Below are positions 1 through 10,799 of a stretch of 64,000 nucleotides of DNA, one piece after another. The translations under genes were made by a program, and so were the position numbers. The notes under the pieces were generated by a model. It made no database searches, was not told the DNA's origin, and saw only the letters and a list, made by a program, of their open reading frames with translations. The stretch covers positions 1,984,001 to 2,048,000 of the forward strand of contig JBANDB010000014.1 of the NCBI GenBank assembly GCA_037576215.1. Reading direction: 5' to 3'. This DNA is from Armillaria gallica. Lineage: Eukaryota > Basidiomycota > Agaricomycetes > Agaricales > Physalacriaceae. Position 1 is the first letter of the stretch, and each line of letters begins with the position of its first letter.

Positions 1-1
1 T

Positions 2-493
2 GTTGATCCCATGAATATCGCATTCACCGACGCCGACTGGGCCACTGATGAATCAGACAGAAAAAGCTTCTCGGGATACGCCATATACATATTTGGTGGC
101 CTCATATCATGGTCGAGCTGCAAGCAGAAGTCAACCTCGCTCTCATCCACAGAATCTGAGTACATGGCCCTCACACACCTTATGAAAGAAGTATTATGGA
201 TCAAACTCTTCTTACAAGCTCTCTCTCTCCCCATGCCCAAACCTTTCCCCTTGCTATGCGACAATGACAGCTGCTTGACGATCGCTAATTCTCAATCCAA
301 CTCTCCCCGCTTAAAACACGTTGACATCAGATATCATTTCATAAGAGAACAAATCAGAAACGGCACCTTTTCTACCCATTGGATTCCCACACGTTCCATG
401 ACCGCCGACATCATGACGAAGCCACTCCCAGTCATCCTCCACAAGTCCCATATCACTGGGCTAGGACTCGTTTCGCGGTCACATCTTCGCTGA
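2..493 (+). mobile_element. 3' end of Ty1/copia pol (RNase H)
   Basis: The reading frame runs in from the left edge and stops at 493. It shows the copia RNase H pattern: an FTDADWA start with the first catalytic Asp, a TESEYMAL block with the catalytic Glu, an LLCDNDSC block with the next Asp, and the KHVDIRYHFIRE segment typical of Ty1/copia. Reverse transcriptase, integrase and gag would lie outside the window. The frame is open for about 160 residues with no stop, so this insertion may be fairly young. A purine-rich GATGGGGGTG directly after the stop is a likely polypurine tract leading into the LTR. The family assignment is firm; whether the element is active cannot be judged. Confidence 0.85.
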
Positions 494-501
494 TGGGGGT
501 G

Positions 502-714
502 TGTTGACCGGTACTGGTCCTTTGCATTGTTTGTCAGCTCGATGTTTGGCTACGGCCTCTCTACGTACCCATAGCTCGGACTTTGCCCTTCTTGCTCCTC
601 AGTCGTCTTTCACATCCTTGACGTTCTGAGGAGGTATGCCCTGTTCATTTTTCCTACCTACGTACACTCACTAATACTACTTCGTAGTCTGATTCGTGTC
701 CTGTGTCGCTAGGT
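502..714 (+). repeat. Copia 3' LTR, first (upstream) part
   Basis: The LTR starts with TGTTGACC directly behind a G-rich polypurine tract at about 492-501, as expected for a copia element whose pol ends at 493. The right boundary is blurred. The sequence is recognisable to about 714 and part of it then recurs at 723-754 and 2046-2074, on either side of a 1.29-kb inverted-repeat element. The most 3' part of the LTR probably ends near 2103-2105 (TATTACACA). The TG start and the polypurine tract are seen; the position of the end is inferred. Confidence 0.6.
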
Positions 715-2074
715 AAAATAAAGTCGTCTTTCACATCCTTGACGTTCTGAGGAGCATCAGCAATCTCACAAACGGTATAGAGGGTATAGGAACCATGCGG
801 CTATAGCACTCTATACCCTATAACACGGTATAGGGCTATAAGGGACATGCGTGTTTTCTATAACCATTTTCATAGGGCTACGGTCGTCCTATACCAACTC
901 ATACCAACCAAACTTAGTCCTATGCAGGCAGCTCCACTAGGAATTTCTCGTCATTCAATCGTGGAGACCAATGCAGTAGAAGACATTTAATGATTATAAT
1001 ATTAGCCGTCTGTGTACGAATTAGATACATCTAAGGCATACCCGCTATTTACTCCCCCTCCAACATAAACGCATATTCCGACAACCGTAACGTCTCAGAA
1101 CGGAAGGTTTACTGGTGTATCTAGTTCAACAATATCACCTAGCATAGTGTAAGTACATGGTTGCACATTGCGAAATGACAACTCACATTAGAGATGCAGA
1201 GTAAAAGAAGGGAAGGGAAAAGAAGGCGCAGCAATGAGCAAACGATCCTGCGGTGGGCGAAGTCAGCATTGATCCTATGGTGAGAGGTGCTATGCACGCG
1301 CCAAAACTACTCCATCCCATCTAGCCCGACCGCGAGACCGGGGATGATCGCCATATTCGCGAACGCTACCAACATCTCCTGCTATCTGTGCCTATTGTCC
1401 TTCAGGCGCTCCCCAAGTCCAGTATCCATATTGTCCACACAGCTTCCTGTCCAAGTTAGTGTACCACGGAGTAAAACCCGAGCGCATGGGAACCCGCAAA
1501 GAAAAGAGGGAGGGAACTGAGAACTGTTGCGTAGCGCCAGATTTGGGATATCGAGGATATTGTCCAATGTTGATGAGGCCGCACAATAAGACCCTATGGA
1601 TAGTTCGCATAGCTTGGAAGAGCAAGAATAAAAGATGACTAGCTGAAGTGCCAGATATTGTACGGATGGGAGAGTAGGAAGGGGATGGAAGTGGGAGAAG
1701 AAGAATGAGCGAAACGAAAATCAGCGCAAAGTTCAACTTACACGTGACCACATGACGTGATTGTGCACGGGCCACCTCCATTTGGGGACGGCGTGCTCGA
1801 TGCGCTCTTGGCTCCAGTCTTTTATTCCGTTTGGGATAACCTTCAACTATATAATCCTAGCTATTTTATATCACTCTCCTGTGTTTGAAGTGTTACAATG
1901 ACCTCTTTACATGTGTTTGATGGAGCCTGTCCATAGATGTATAGTGGTATAGGTGCTATAGATGCTATAGATTGCGAATACATGCAAAATTCCCTATACC
2001 ACCTATACCACCTATACCCTCTATATGGATGCGAAATTGCTGATGAGTCTGATTCGTGTCCTGTGTCGCTAGGT
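602..2074 (+). repeat. Duplicated LTR segment split by an insertion
   Basis: A 32-bp block at 602-633 recurs exactly at 723-754, and a 29-bp block at 686-714 recurs exactly at 2046-2074. In the first copy the two blocks are 52 bp apart (634-685). In the second copy that 52-bp spacer is replaced by a 1291-bp element with terminal inverted repeats (755-2045). The simplest reading is a tandem repeat of the LTR tail, or two overlapping LTR remnants, with the second copy interrupted by the element and its original spacer lost. Confidence 0.75.
755..2045. mobile_element. 1.29-kb non-autonomous TIR element
   Basis: The left end begins CATCAGCAATCTCACA and the right end finishes with the inverse, ATTGCTGATG. 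After reverse complementing, the match continues imperfectly for about 35 bp, including a shared ATAGAGGGTATAGG block. Both subterminal regions carry many scattered CTATACC/GGTATAG motifs in opposing orientation (about 776-910 and 1937-2030), which is common near DNA-transposon ends. No transposase or other credible ORF is visible inside, so it looks like a non-autonomous, MITE-like element. No clear target-site duplication is seen: the left flank is GAGGAG and the right flank AGTCTG, so at most AG is shared. The superfamily is therefore unassigned. Confidence 0.65.
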
Positions 2075-2203
2075 CTGCTGGTCAGCAGACCTACTATATT
2101 ACACATTCTGATCCGAAACTGAAGAATTCTTACGCTTCATCTAGTTGCAGTACATTATGCCACAATATCCGGTACGCAAAGTCACATCTCAGCGCTTTTG
2201 TCA

Positions 2204-2853
2204 TGATTATCAACATTGTGTTCATTTCAGCTAGCGATGTTATGCTCGCCGGCACTACAGCGTATTTTCTCCTCAAAACAAGAAAGCTTGTTTTGCCCCA
2301 GTATGTCCCATACTATTTCAGCACCGATTTCTGCTCATTCCGTTTTTCAGCACTACAGGTGTGATCAATGCCCTAATCCGACTCACCTTCCAGACCGCTA
2401 CGCCGGCAGTGATATGGTAAATTTCTCGTTTTCTTCCATGGCTTGGACACTAATTTACATCGTCTCATTAGTACGGCATCTAATCTGGTATTCACCTACC
2501 TTCCAAGTCCCTACGACAAGGGCATATCCAGCGCCTTCATACAGGCCCTCCCCAAGGTGTATGCAGTCAGTATGATGTGAACACTCAACGCACGGAGGGC
2601 CATCATGCGCGAGCCCTCTCCGATGTTCGCCAGCGGGGATTTCCGCATAATTGAAGGGACCAACTCGTTCATGCATGGAAATCCAAGGAGACGTTTGACG
2701 AACGGAGACATTCAGGTTTGCATTTTGTTGATGAGCCAATCCCTGCTGACCTTGATTTAGATGCAGTTTGCTACCATCCAGTACTCGGACTCGGAGTCTC
2801 AGATTCTGCTGTCCACAGTTCTGGACGATGATGGCATTTCTAAAAGGCCCTAA
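2204..2853 (+). pseudogene. DUF6534-type membrane protein, truncated 3' fragment
   Basis: The pieces match the C-terminal half of the basidiomycete DUF6534 integral membrane family. They are a SDVMLAGTTAYFLLKTRK segment from about 2230, then TGVINALIRLTFQTATPAVI, a short intron beginning near GTAAAT, PSPYDKGISSAFIQALPKVY, and a TLNARR block. The conserved Trp just before TLNARR (family pattern M-W-TLN-R) is TGA at 2578-2580, a premature stop. After it the frame continues as TLNARRAIMREP and a plausible tail to a stop at 2851-2853. The 5' half is missing and its place is taken by the retroelement and TIR element that end at about 2100. The family call rests on these motifs; the decay is read directly. 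Confidence 0.55.
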
Positions 2854-3207
2854 CGACTACTTAGCGTACTGATGATAGACCCGGCCAATATTGTTATGAT
2901 TACTTTGATGACGGTTCTTGGATCGACTTATGGAACCTTAAATTTATTAAATGCGAAGATACAGCATTTGGTGACGTTATTCTAGATTACGGAGAACTCA
3001 ATGTAACTCTAACATAGGTACGCGATATTGACGTGTTTTCGGCTCTTAAGTTCACGTGGGTAGGGACGCTAGAGCAATTCGCCGAAAAGTTAACCGCGTG
3101 CTGTCCATCATTCGAACCTCGCACATGACGCTACTATGGCCATTACGCTCACCCGGTTATACCACCTATATAATACTCAGTGAAATGCCTGAGCATCGTG
3201 ACGTTTA

Positions 3208-5121
3208 ATGATGTGGAGTGCCGTTCTTATACTAAGCTTTCTCCAGGCTATCGGCCTCATTATGGCTCAGGATCTCAGAAGACTTCGCAAGACATTGGTT
3301 GCAGGAGACGTGTACACACTATTTCCTGGGGATAACGGCTACCCTCAGGCTGCGCAAGCATGTAAGCTCTTCTTGCCAAGAAAGCTATACAGGGTTTATT
3401 CTATGTTTGTACAGACAATGGCCGTTTTATCATTGAGCCAATCGCCATCGCCTACCCCCAAAATACAGATCAAGTTTCAACTGCCATCAAAGCTGGGGCG
3501 GAGCAAAATATCCGTGTGGTTTCTCGTAGCGGAGGGGTGAGTAATTATAGACCAGAAGCGAAGTCACGCTACAATTACGGTCATAGCACAGCTACATCGC
3601 CAACGGTCTTGGCGGGAAAAATGGGTCCCTTGTCGTGGATATGAGCAACTTTTCAAACGTGACGCTTGACGTGTCTACCAACCTGACGATTATCCAGCCT
3701 GGTTCTCGTCTAGGAGACATAGCACTCGCGCTGAACGACTATGGGAGGGCAATTCCTCATGGTCATTGCAGTACAGTCGGTCTTGGAGGACATGCAGGTA
3801 AGCGCTCTTCTGTCGTTTACCTTGATCGCTTTAATTTTTTTGGCTTAGCGCATGGAGCATGGGGTTTCGTCTCTAGGCAATGGGGGCTCACACTTGACCA
3901 CATCGTCTCCACTCAATTGGTATTGGCCAACGGATCTATTACGAATGTTTCTGAAGACAACAATCCCGAGTTGTTCTGGGTAAGTAACAACATTGTCCAA
4001 AAAACACATGTTTCTCAAAAATTGAGCAGGGAATCAGAGGATCTGCTTCTTCTTTCGGTGTTGTGACTTCATATGAATTCAGCACCGTTGCCGTACCAGA
4101 AGAGGGCACCTACTTCGTGTATAACTGGAACGTATCTGTCGCCGAGGCTTCTATATTCTTGATATCGTTTCAAGACTTCGTGCAGAGCGGCATTCCTAAC
4201 ACGTTAGGTCTCGAGTTGCGCCTACTTCGGGGAAACATAGCCGGAAACCTGAGCATGCAGTTGGACGGCGCGTACTTTGGTTCGCACGAATCGTTCACCG
4301 AGATCATCCAACCATACTTGGATGCCCTTCCCCCACCCGGATTGACTGCCATCACGCAAGGCAACTGGATAGAAACCGTGGCTGCCTTAACATTTGGTGC
4401 ATTGAATACCAGCACTCAGGCCCATTCAGTGATACATTCTATGCCAAATCTTTGATGATTCCCGAAGATTCCCCCTTGAGCAGGGGTGCTGTTGACGCAC
4501 TCATGTCATATCTCGATACCGTTGGATTCCGCACTGATGTGGTACGTGTCCATCTGCAGCCACGCCATCAATTTTTTTTTACAAAGGAGGACTCCCTATG
4601 TGTAGCTCTGGTTTGTAGAGATTGAACTTTATGGAGGAAGCAATTCGGCGATTAACTTGGTTCCAGTTGACGAGACTGCCTTTGCGCATCGGAATAAACT
4701 GTTTAACATGCAGTTGTATTCCTCTTCTATCGTTCCACCTTATCCTAAAGACGGGTTTGCCTTTCTGGATGGTAAGTACTGTGCAGTAATTTGATTGTCA
4801 GCGCTTAAAGACACGCTCTAGGTATAACGGATGTCATAATTTCCAACAGCCCAGATGACTGGGGTTATGGGTAAGTGTTGATGTTTCCCTCCTTGCTACG
4901 TCCAGGAGTTCATGAAAATAACTCAGGACTTATATCAACTATCCTGATAATCGCCTCGATGATTGTAAGTGTCATCGTTGTTTGTTGTATCACCATTACC
5001 TGACGATTACTATTCAGGGCAGGACCTGTATTATGGTTCTCATTATTCGCGCCTACAGGCTCTCAAGAAGGAATTCGACCCTTCGAACGTATTCAACTTC
5101 CCTTTAGCTATCGAAGCGTAG
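3208..5121 (+). CDS. FAD-dependent oxidase, berberine-bridge-enzyme-like
   Basis: Secreted flavoprotein oxidase of the BBE-like / FAD_binding_4 family. It opens with a hydrophobic signal peptide (MMWSAVLILSFLQAIGLIMA). Exons joined across introns at 3362-3414, 3537-3586, about 3798-3849, about 3979-4029, 4542-4605 and three later ones give the core SRSGGHSY, whose His is the covalent 8-alpha-FAD site. They also give HGHCSTVGLGGH, whose Cys is the usual second (6-S-cysteinyl) attachment, so bicovalent FAD is predicted. The C-terminus is the BBE tail (YYGSHYSRLQALKKEFDPSNVF), ending in PLAIEA. Substrates in fungi are usually sugars, phenolics or secondary metabolites; none can be named here. 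The frame shifts once near 4417, as if one base were missing, between TSTQ and GPFSDTFYAKSL. The gene is convergent with the KRE6-like gene. Confidence 0.85.
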
Positions 5122-5427
5122 TACGATTCTGATCACCTTGTCCGAATTGTATGCAATAGCGCCCTCAGATAGCTTTTACATGCACAGTTAGCATTATACA
5201 AGGCCTTATCGAGGCTAAATGGCCGTACTAAGCAACGCCGAAATAGAACGAAAGGATAAGTGAGGGTAGTGGGGTATGTATCTGGTGCAGTAAGTACAGT
5301 AAGTAAATAATGCGACGAATTAACAATGCGAGATGCGAAAGCGAGAAAGTCCAAATAATACGGTCCGTAGCAGACAATAATCCATCAAACGAGAGATAAA
5401 ATGAGTGGAAAGAGTACAATTTGAAAT
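5122..5427. other. Convergent intergenic region
   Basis: The 306 bp between the stops of the BBE-like oxidase and the KRE6-like gene hold no supported gene. Short open frames here are low-complexity and match nothing I recognise. The region must carry the 3' untranslated regions of both genes. Confidence 0.6.
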
Positions 5428-7523
5428 CTAACAGCCGTCCCACTCCGAGTTCTTGGGTTTATCCCATTGCCATGTCGTGATATTGGGATCTGCACAAGAA
5501 GGATGGAAGTTCGGCGGACGTGGCAGAACTAGAGAACCTAAACTTACTCGTATACGCCTCAATGTGATATTAATGTAATCCTTTGTCGGGTATCCTGGAG
5601 GATTGCATCCAACATTCATCCCTTGCGATCGCTGATAAACGCGGACGTAATCGACCAACATCTCAGCTGGGAATATCATCGTGGATGTATCGATATCTTG
5701 CCAGTTTGCTGTTAGACGACGTAAGATACGTGAAAGAACCGTCACGACCCGTGAGAAAAACCTACAGCTTATGCCCAAGTTAAGTATTATACTCATCGGC
5801 TCCTCCGGGACCAGTCTATCACTGACCCCGCTTCCAGTAGGGTCTGCTGCCATGGCACGAGCGCCCATACGAGCGCTCGGTTTGCCATCAGTGATCCAAG
5901 TGATAAAGCCATCACCACGTGAATTCGGGTTGGAGTAATATTCAAAGCCTATAAGTAGAAGCGATCATGATATGGGCGGCGCTATTACGAAAGCCAATAT
6001 AAGGCGCACCGTACACAACGAACTGTTTCCCACCCCCTTGGAAATTCCCGCTAGGAACGTGCGTTAAAGCTGATACCGCTTGCTGAACCGCTGAACCGTG
6101 GTACGAATTCGGTCTTGTAAGTGACTCATCGTATATCATCCATTCAGCATCTGTTGACTATGAACAGATGTATGCGTCTATGTCAGAAGGCGGGCCAAAC
6201 GATCACTGTACAAGACTCACATTGCCATACACATAATCTGCAGAAAACGGTGCAAATTGGGCGCTTTGACTCACAACCTGACCTGTTGTGGCCAATTTAT
6301 CCTTCTCAGCCTCAAAAATATCAATTTCTGGCGCCCCCCGTCCACGATACGATCCTGAGGACAGAAGCGGGCCGGGATGATCGCTATTGGGACACGTACA
6401 CGCACTCAGTCGCTGCCCACTTAACCAGCTCAGCTCGTAATTGTACTTTGACCTCGAAGCGTCAGAGTGCAATGCCGCTGCTGGACCTGATCCATCTTTG
6501 AGCGTTTGGTTTGGAAAGGTGCCTATATCGCACGAGTCGTATGTGTATGGCCACATTCCATCCGTAGTAGCCGAATATCCTGGTCGCGCGAGATTTCCCA
6601 TCGTCCATATACCAGGCCAGTAGCCCTGCGTATTCTCATCAGGCCCTGGAAGGACTACGGCCACTTCGATATATCCTGTCGTGAAACAGAACTTGTTCCA
6701 TGATTGAAGCATACCACTACGGTAGTTGAGATCATGATTGTCGAGCGTAGTGAAAGGGGCAGAGGAATCTAAAACTGGTTAGTACGTCATACCGGTCCAT
6801 TGCCGAAGGAATACTCACTAGGTGTCTGAGCAGCGACTAGTGTCGATATACTGTCCATAGTGATAACCAGTGATCCATCTCTAGTGGTGACCTGCCGAGG
6901 ATCGTACCATTCCTGATCCGCCGTAGCCCCATACCATAAATCGACAGCCTCCCAGTAAGGATCGTCTCCAGGATTGAACGTCCTCCCATCTCTATTAAAT
7001 TCATCCGAGAATACTAGCGTGTAGTCTCTCCGTCATATCCCGTTCGACTCCGTACATCGCTGGGCGTGTCAGGATCAATGAGCGAGGGCATCTGGAACAG
7101 CACCGGAGCTTGACCGCTCCCATTAACCTGGACGTTTGAAATGACAGCCTCATTATGGGACCGAGTCGAGTAGTAGTGTTCGACGGGGTAGAAGATGAAC
7201 AAAAACAGCATACCGACGATGAGAAGGAATAACGCCGCGATATTGGCTATTCCACGCCACGGAAATGTTTTGGTAGTCTCCTCTTCCGCGTCGTCGTCGT
7301 CGTCGAAATCATCTGTGGGTTCATAGGCGTACGGAATAAGTCCGTGGTCGCGTGTATACGCAGTTATTGGGTATTTGGAATCTAAATCTAGGGATATCGT
7401 GGAGGAAGGATTCGAGGGTATGAGGAGAGCACTGTGTCGGAGCCGTGGTGGGGGTAAGAAGTCGTACAGAAGCATGGATCCACGACTGGTGCCCTCTGGA
7501 GGGAAATCTGTGCGAGTCGACAT
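5428..7523 (-). CDS. KRE6/SKN1-family beta-glucan synthesis protein (GH16-like)
   Basis: Type II membrane protein needed for beta-1,6-glucan assembly in fungal cell walls, acting in the secretory pathway. The cytosolic N-terminus is about 90 residues with an acidic [12 protein letters not shown] stretch. One transmembrane helix follows ([20 protein letters not shown]), then the SKN1 domain: [42 protein letters not shown], and [13 protein letters not shown], which carries the GH16-type catalytic carboxylates. The end is NSEWDGC. Introns include 6769-6818 and one near 5985. The start is the ATG at 7523, because the frame upstream has no other Met before a stop. Two places need a one-base frame change to keep family consensus: near 7024 (GYDGE to YTLVFSDEF) and near 5568 (DYIN to HIEAYT). 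At the second, an alternative GT donor could avoid the shift but would lose the conserved residues. Confidence 0.85.
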
Positions 7524-8179
7524 CCCGATTGTCGACGACCTCGACGTCAATGGTAGAGAATATGAGAACTCGTCTGACCTAGACGTCGTAGTGGTCTAAA
7601 TCGTGCCGCCTGTCGCGGAAAGAGAGTGGGTGCTTTGCGCTTACTAATCACAGATATGTTGACACTACTATACGTGACGCCAAGAAAATTGTCGCGGTCA
7701 TCGTCGAGGACAGCGAGCAAAGAGTTGACGCGCCGTCGCGATGGTGGTGGTCATTGATCAAGATCGGTGGCGCTTAATTTTGTTACTCGGTCGGGATTTA
7801 ATTTGCTCCTGTTCCGTTGACACCGCGTCTGAATCCGCAGTATATAATAATACGTCTTCAGCCTTCCGACCGCGCGTTCGCGAAGTCAAGCTGGCAGCAG
7901 AAGTAGCCGTAGCAGATACTGTCATTTTACCTTGATGAACAGAGGCAATCAAATCATTCTAGAGCGCTGCCCGAAAAAGAGGGTCACCGGTGCGATCACG
8001 ACACGAATTGCCAGGTACAGGCGTCGCGAGCGTAACGAAGGCACAGCAGCATGTGCAACATTCCTGTCATTATGCATGAGAAACGATCGTGCTAGGAATA
8101 TCAAAGACCTGTTCTATAATGCAGGGTCGATGAGAGCGCCGAACATGAATTATAAGTACACAATTCAAAGCAGCACCTT

Positions 8180-9628
8180 TCAATCGTCGAGTTCGTCTTC
8201 TTCATCTTCGTCGTTACCGAGCATGTCTTCTTCGACCATATCAACTACCATATCAATGGCAGCGCGCGACATGCGGGGCATAGCGCCAGGCCGGAGCAGT
8301 GGATGATTCTCTTCTTTAGCACTTCTTCGTCCTCGTCGCCGCTAGCATCATCGTCTGATCCTCCAGCATTTTCCTCGCTTCCTGAATCGCCGCCACCGCC
8401 GTCTTCTTCACCACTGGACTCAGAAGTCGCTTCCTCTCCTCCTCTTCCTCCTCTTCGTCATCTTTGAAATCGTCATCTTCTTCATCTGAATCGTCCGCTA
8501 TCTGCATTATTGTCATCTTGCCGGTCGCAGGTGGCAGTGCTGGTCTGTTCTCTTCGTCTTTCTTCCTCCCAAACGCACCCTGGAACCGCTTCACCCACTG
8601 ATTGATCCCATCTTGCTCCTTGCCATCAATCAAGCTGAAAGCTGTTTCTTCACCAGCGTCATCCTCTTCTTCTCCCGGGTCCTCAGCACTCCGGCGGGTC
8701 AGAATCAAGGTACACGTTCTTCCCGTCGCACTGATCATCCGCAGTCCATCTGTTTTCCCCATCAAGTCCTCGACAGGCCAGAATTCGCAGGGCTTTGACT
8801 CCCCCCACAGGATACCCTCCTTCATGAACCATAGACTGCCGACTTTCGCGCCCAAATAAGCTTCGATCCCCGGACAGCCGTCAGAGCCTTTATTTGTACA
8901 AGCACTTTTGAAGACATCAGTGCTAGGCTGTAAAATGGGCACTTGTAGATGGAGAGAAGCTCTTTGATAGCTGGCAGTGTCGGGTCCCCCTTCTTCATTA
9001 GCTTCTTCACCGAGGTAGAATCTGTCATCGACAATGGACTTGGAGCGGAGGCATCGAGACCAAAGATGATTTGTGGGGAAGACGTTCCTTTTCAGATGTA
9101 TTCGTAGATATGATGACCACTGTCCAGTGAGGTTTTGTCTTTCCGCGCGTTGGGAGAATGAAGGCGCGACTGAGCTGTGCAAGTGGGACCACGGCCTCCG
9201 TAGCCAGCGATGCTGGGACAACAAATTTGACGGTGGATTCGTGGACGACGATGTCGACTTTCTTGCGTACGGGTGATGTCGTAGATACAGAATGGAGGGT
9301 GAACCGATGAGGTCCATCAGAAGCGTCGTCATGGTCCAGCTTGGGTCGTTTTGAAGTCTGCGGGACATCGCCCTCTGCATCTCGTCGACGCTTGAGATCA
9401 GCAGGACGAAGCAGTTCATCGAGACCTTTTTCACTGCTCCCTGTTTCTCATGCCAACCTCGTCAGACCCGCCCGCTCTGGATTCTGCGCCACTGACGAAC
9501 CGTATCACATCATCAAGGATAATCTCTGCCTCTGGAGAAGATTTAGATAGATTCTTCAGTTTTTGGGACAGTTCTTCGGGTAAACAAGATGACACGACAC
9601 GCAGAAATTGTGGTTCATCCTGTGTCAT
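8180..9628 (-). CDS. RTT106: Rtt106-like histone chaperone
   Basis: Nuclear histone H3-H4 chaperone family with tandem PH-like domains. The N-terminus (MTQDEPQFLRVVSSCLPEEL) is followed by LKRRRDAE and a basic KRPKLD. The first PH-like part includes FTLHSVSTTSPVRKKVDI and LSRAFILPTRGKTKPHWTVV. The Rtt106 domain proper is PGIEAYLGAKVGSLWFMKEGILWGESKPCEFWP up to TAFSLIDGKEQDGINQWVKRF. A long acidic tail follows (DDSDEEDDDFKDDEEEEE) and ends with MPRMSRAAIDMVVDMVEED. The sequence spans several frames. One-base losses are inferred near 9430, at the CCCC run 9075-9078 (LPPQIIFGLD if a C is restored), near 8950, and probably twice in the tail. One frame stops at 8316, but the fuller product ends at 8180. 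It is either a pseudogene or, more likely, error-affected sequence. Confidence 0.75.
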
Positions 9629-10799
9629 GGCAGATGAAGCGATTGAATGACAGTCGGTCGTGGCGAGGAACAGGAAGATGCTGGCGAGCTAGATATCAAG
9701 AAATTCCGTGGCCGTTATCTCCCAGGATGATGGTGGTGGGAGGAGAGAAAGAGACCTTTTGTGGACACGCGTCAAGCTGTGTCGCGTATCATCGATTCGA
9801 TCATCCCTCGTGATGTTTGAATTGGAGCAGGGCCGCAAAATTGGGCTGCCGCTGTCTTACTAAACTACCTTGGTCTCAATCAGATATCAAATTCTCAGGG
9901 TCCTGCGCGGTCTGCGATGCTACTATGAAGTAAATTAATAAGGCTTGGTAGCAACGGCGCAGTCTGTTTCAGGGATCACCTGCCTGACGACTACTCTACT
10001 ACTACTACTACTCAGCAACGACGAAAGCAGAAGAAAAGAATCTGTCGAAGTGCTGCTCTTGCCTCCAGAAATCGTCGAAGAAATACTTTGAGATGTTAAT
10101 TCAACTTCCTGCGGACTTTGAAAAAACCTGAGGACGCCGGCGTAAAAAATGCTGCGTCTACTAGATACATAGAGGTGATGCACTTCACGTACACATTTTT
10201 TCGTATGGCGAGGTTCCCTCCGTGTCTCCCTGTCGTGGATCCAAGCTTACTAGAGGAAAACTCGTTGTACATCCGTAGGTTTCATTCCAACGTCTGTGGA
10301 TTCCTGATACGGCGCTTGAGTTGTCCTTGCTCTTTGAAATGCACGGTCTAACATCGTTTCCAACAAGGTGAAGGCATTCTTGGGGTCTCGCTGATAGCAA
10401 CGGCGAAGTATTTATGTACCTAGCCATGACATGGCGATATATCCCAAGTGACAACCCGTTGTGGCTACAACAAAGGGCCAAAGATCTGATTTAGCGTCCT
10501 TCCTCTCTGAAGGGATAGGACTCAGACTGATGCAGAGACAGAGGACGGCGATAGCATGAACCATCGCGAAAACGTGTATTAGTACTGCGTCCAATATACT
10601 AGTCAAATTCGGAGGTGTTCAACGCCTGTATTACTATCAAAGAATTCGTTTCGACCTTTGGGAATCCGCGGCCCGTCTGTCCGACGTCACGGGATCATCC
10701 GCTCCTTCCTTGTTTCTCAGTTCTCTCCTCGACGTACTCTGACGCCTGCTCCGGAATATCTGGACCAGCCGAAGTATAGGAAACACCACCTCGTTGACA
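9629..10799. other. Intergenic region with an F-box-like relic
   Basis: No intact gene is seen. On the plus strand at about 10058-10092 the sequence encodes LPPEIVEEIL followed at once by a stop. It closely resembles the start of the next gene (LPPEIVSEILGH, from 10809), at nucleotide level too. This looks like the leftover 5' end of a related F-box-type gene. A short CTACTACTACTACT run sits near 9999-10012. The 5' promoter of the Rtt106-like gene must also lie here. Confidence 0.45.

Noticed and set aside
4380..4440. A very short intron (about 19 nt) to explain the BBE frame change
   Set aside because: Far below the 45-60 nt introns used elsewhere in the window; a one-base indel is simpler.
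8316..9434. A single 372-codon open frame taken as the whole Rtt106-like gene
   Set aside because: Only its C-terminal half matches the family; the N-terminal half of that frame is a shadow of conserved sequence in another frame.
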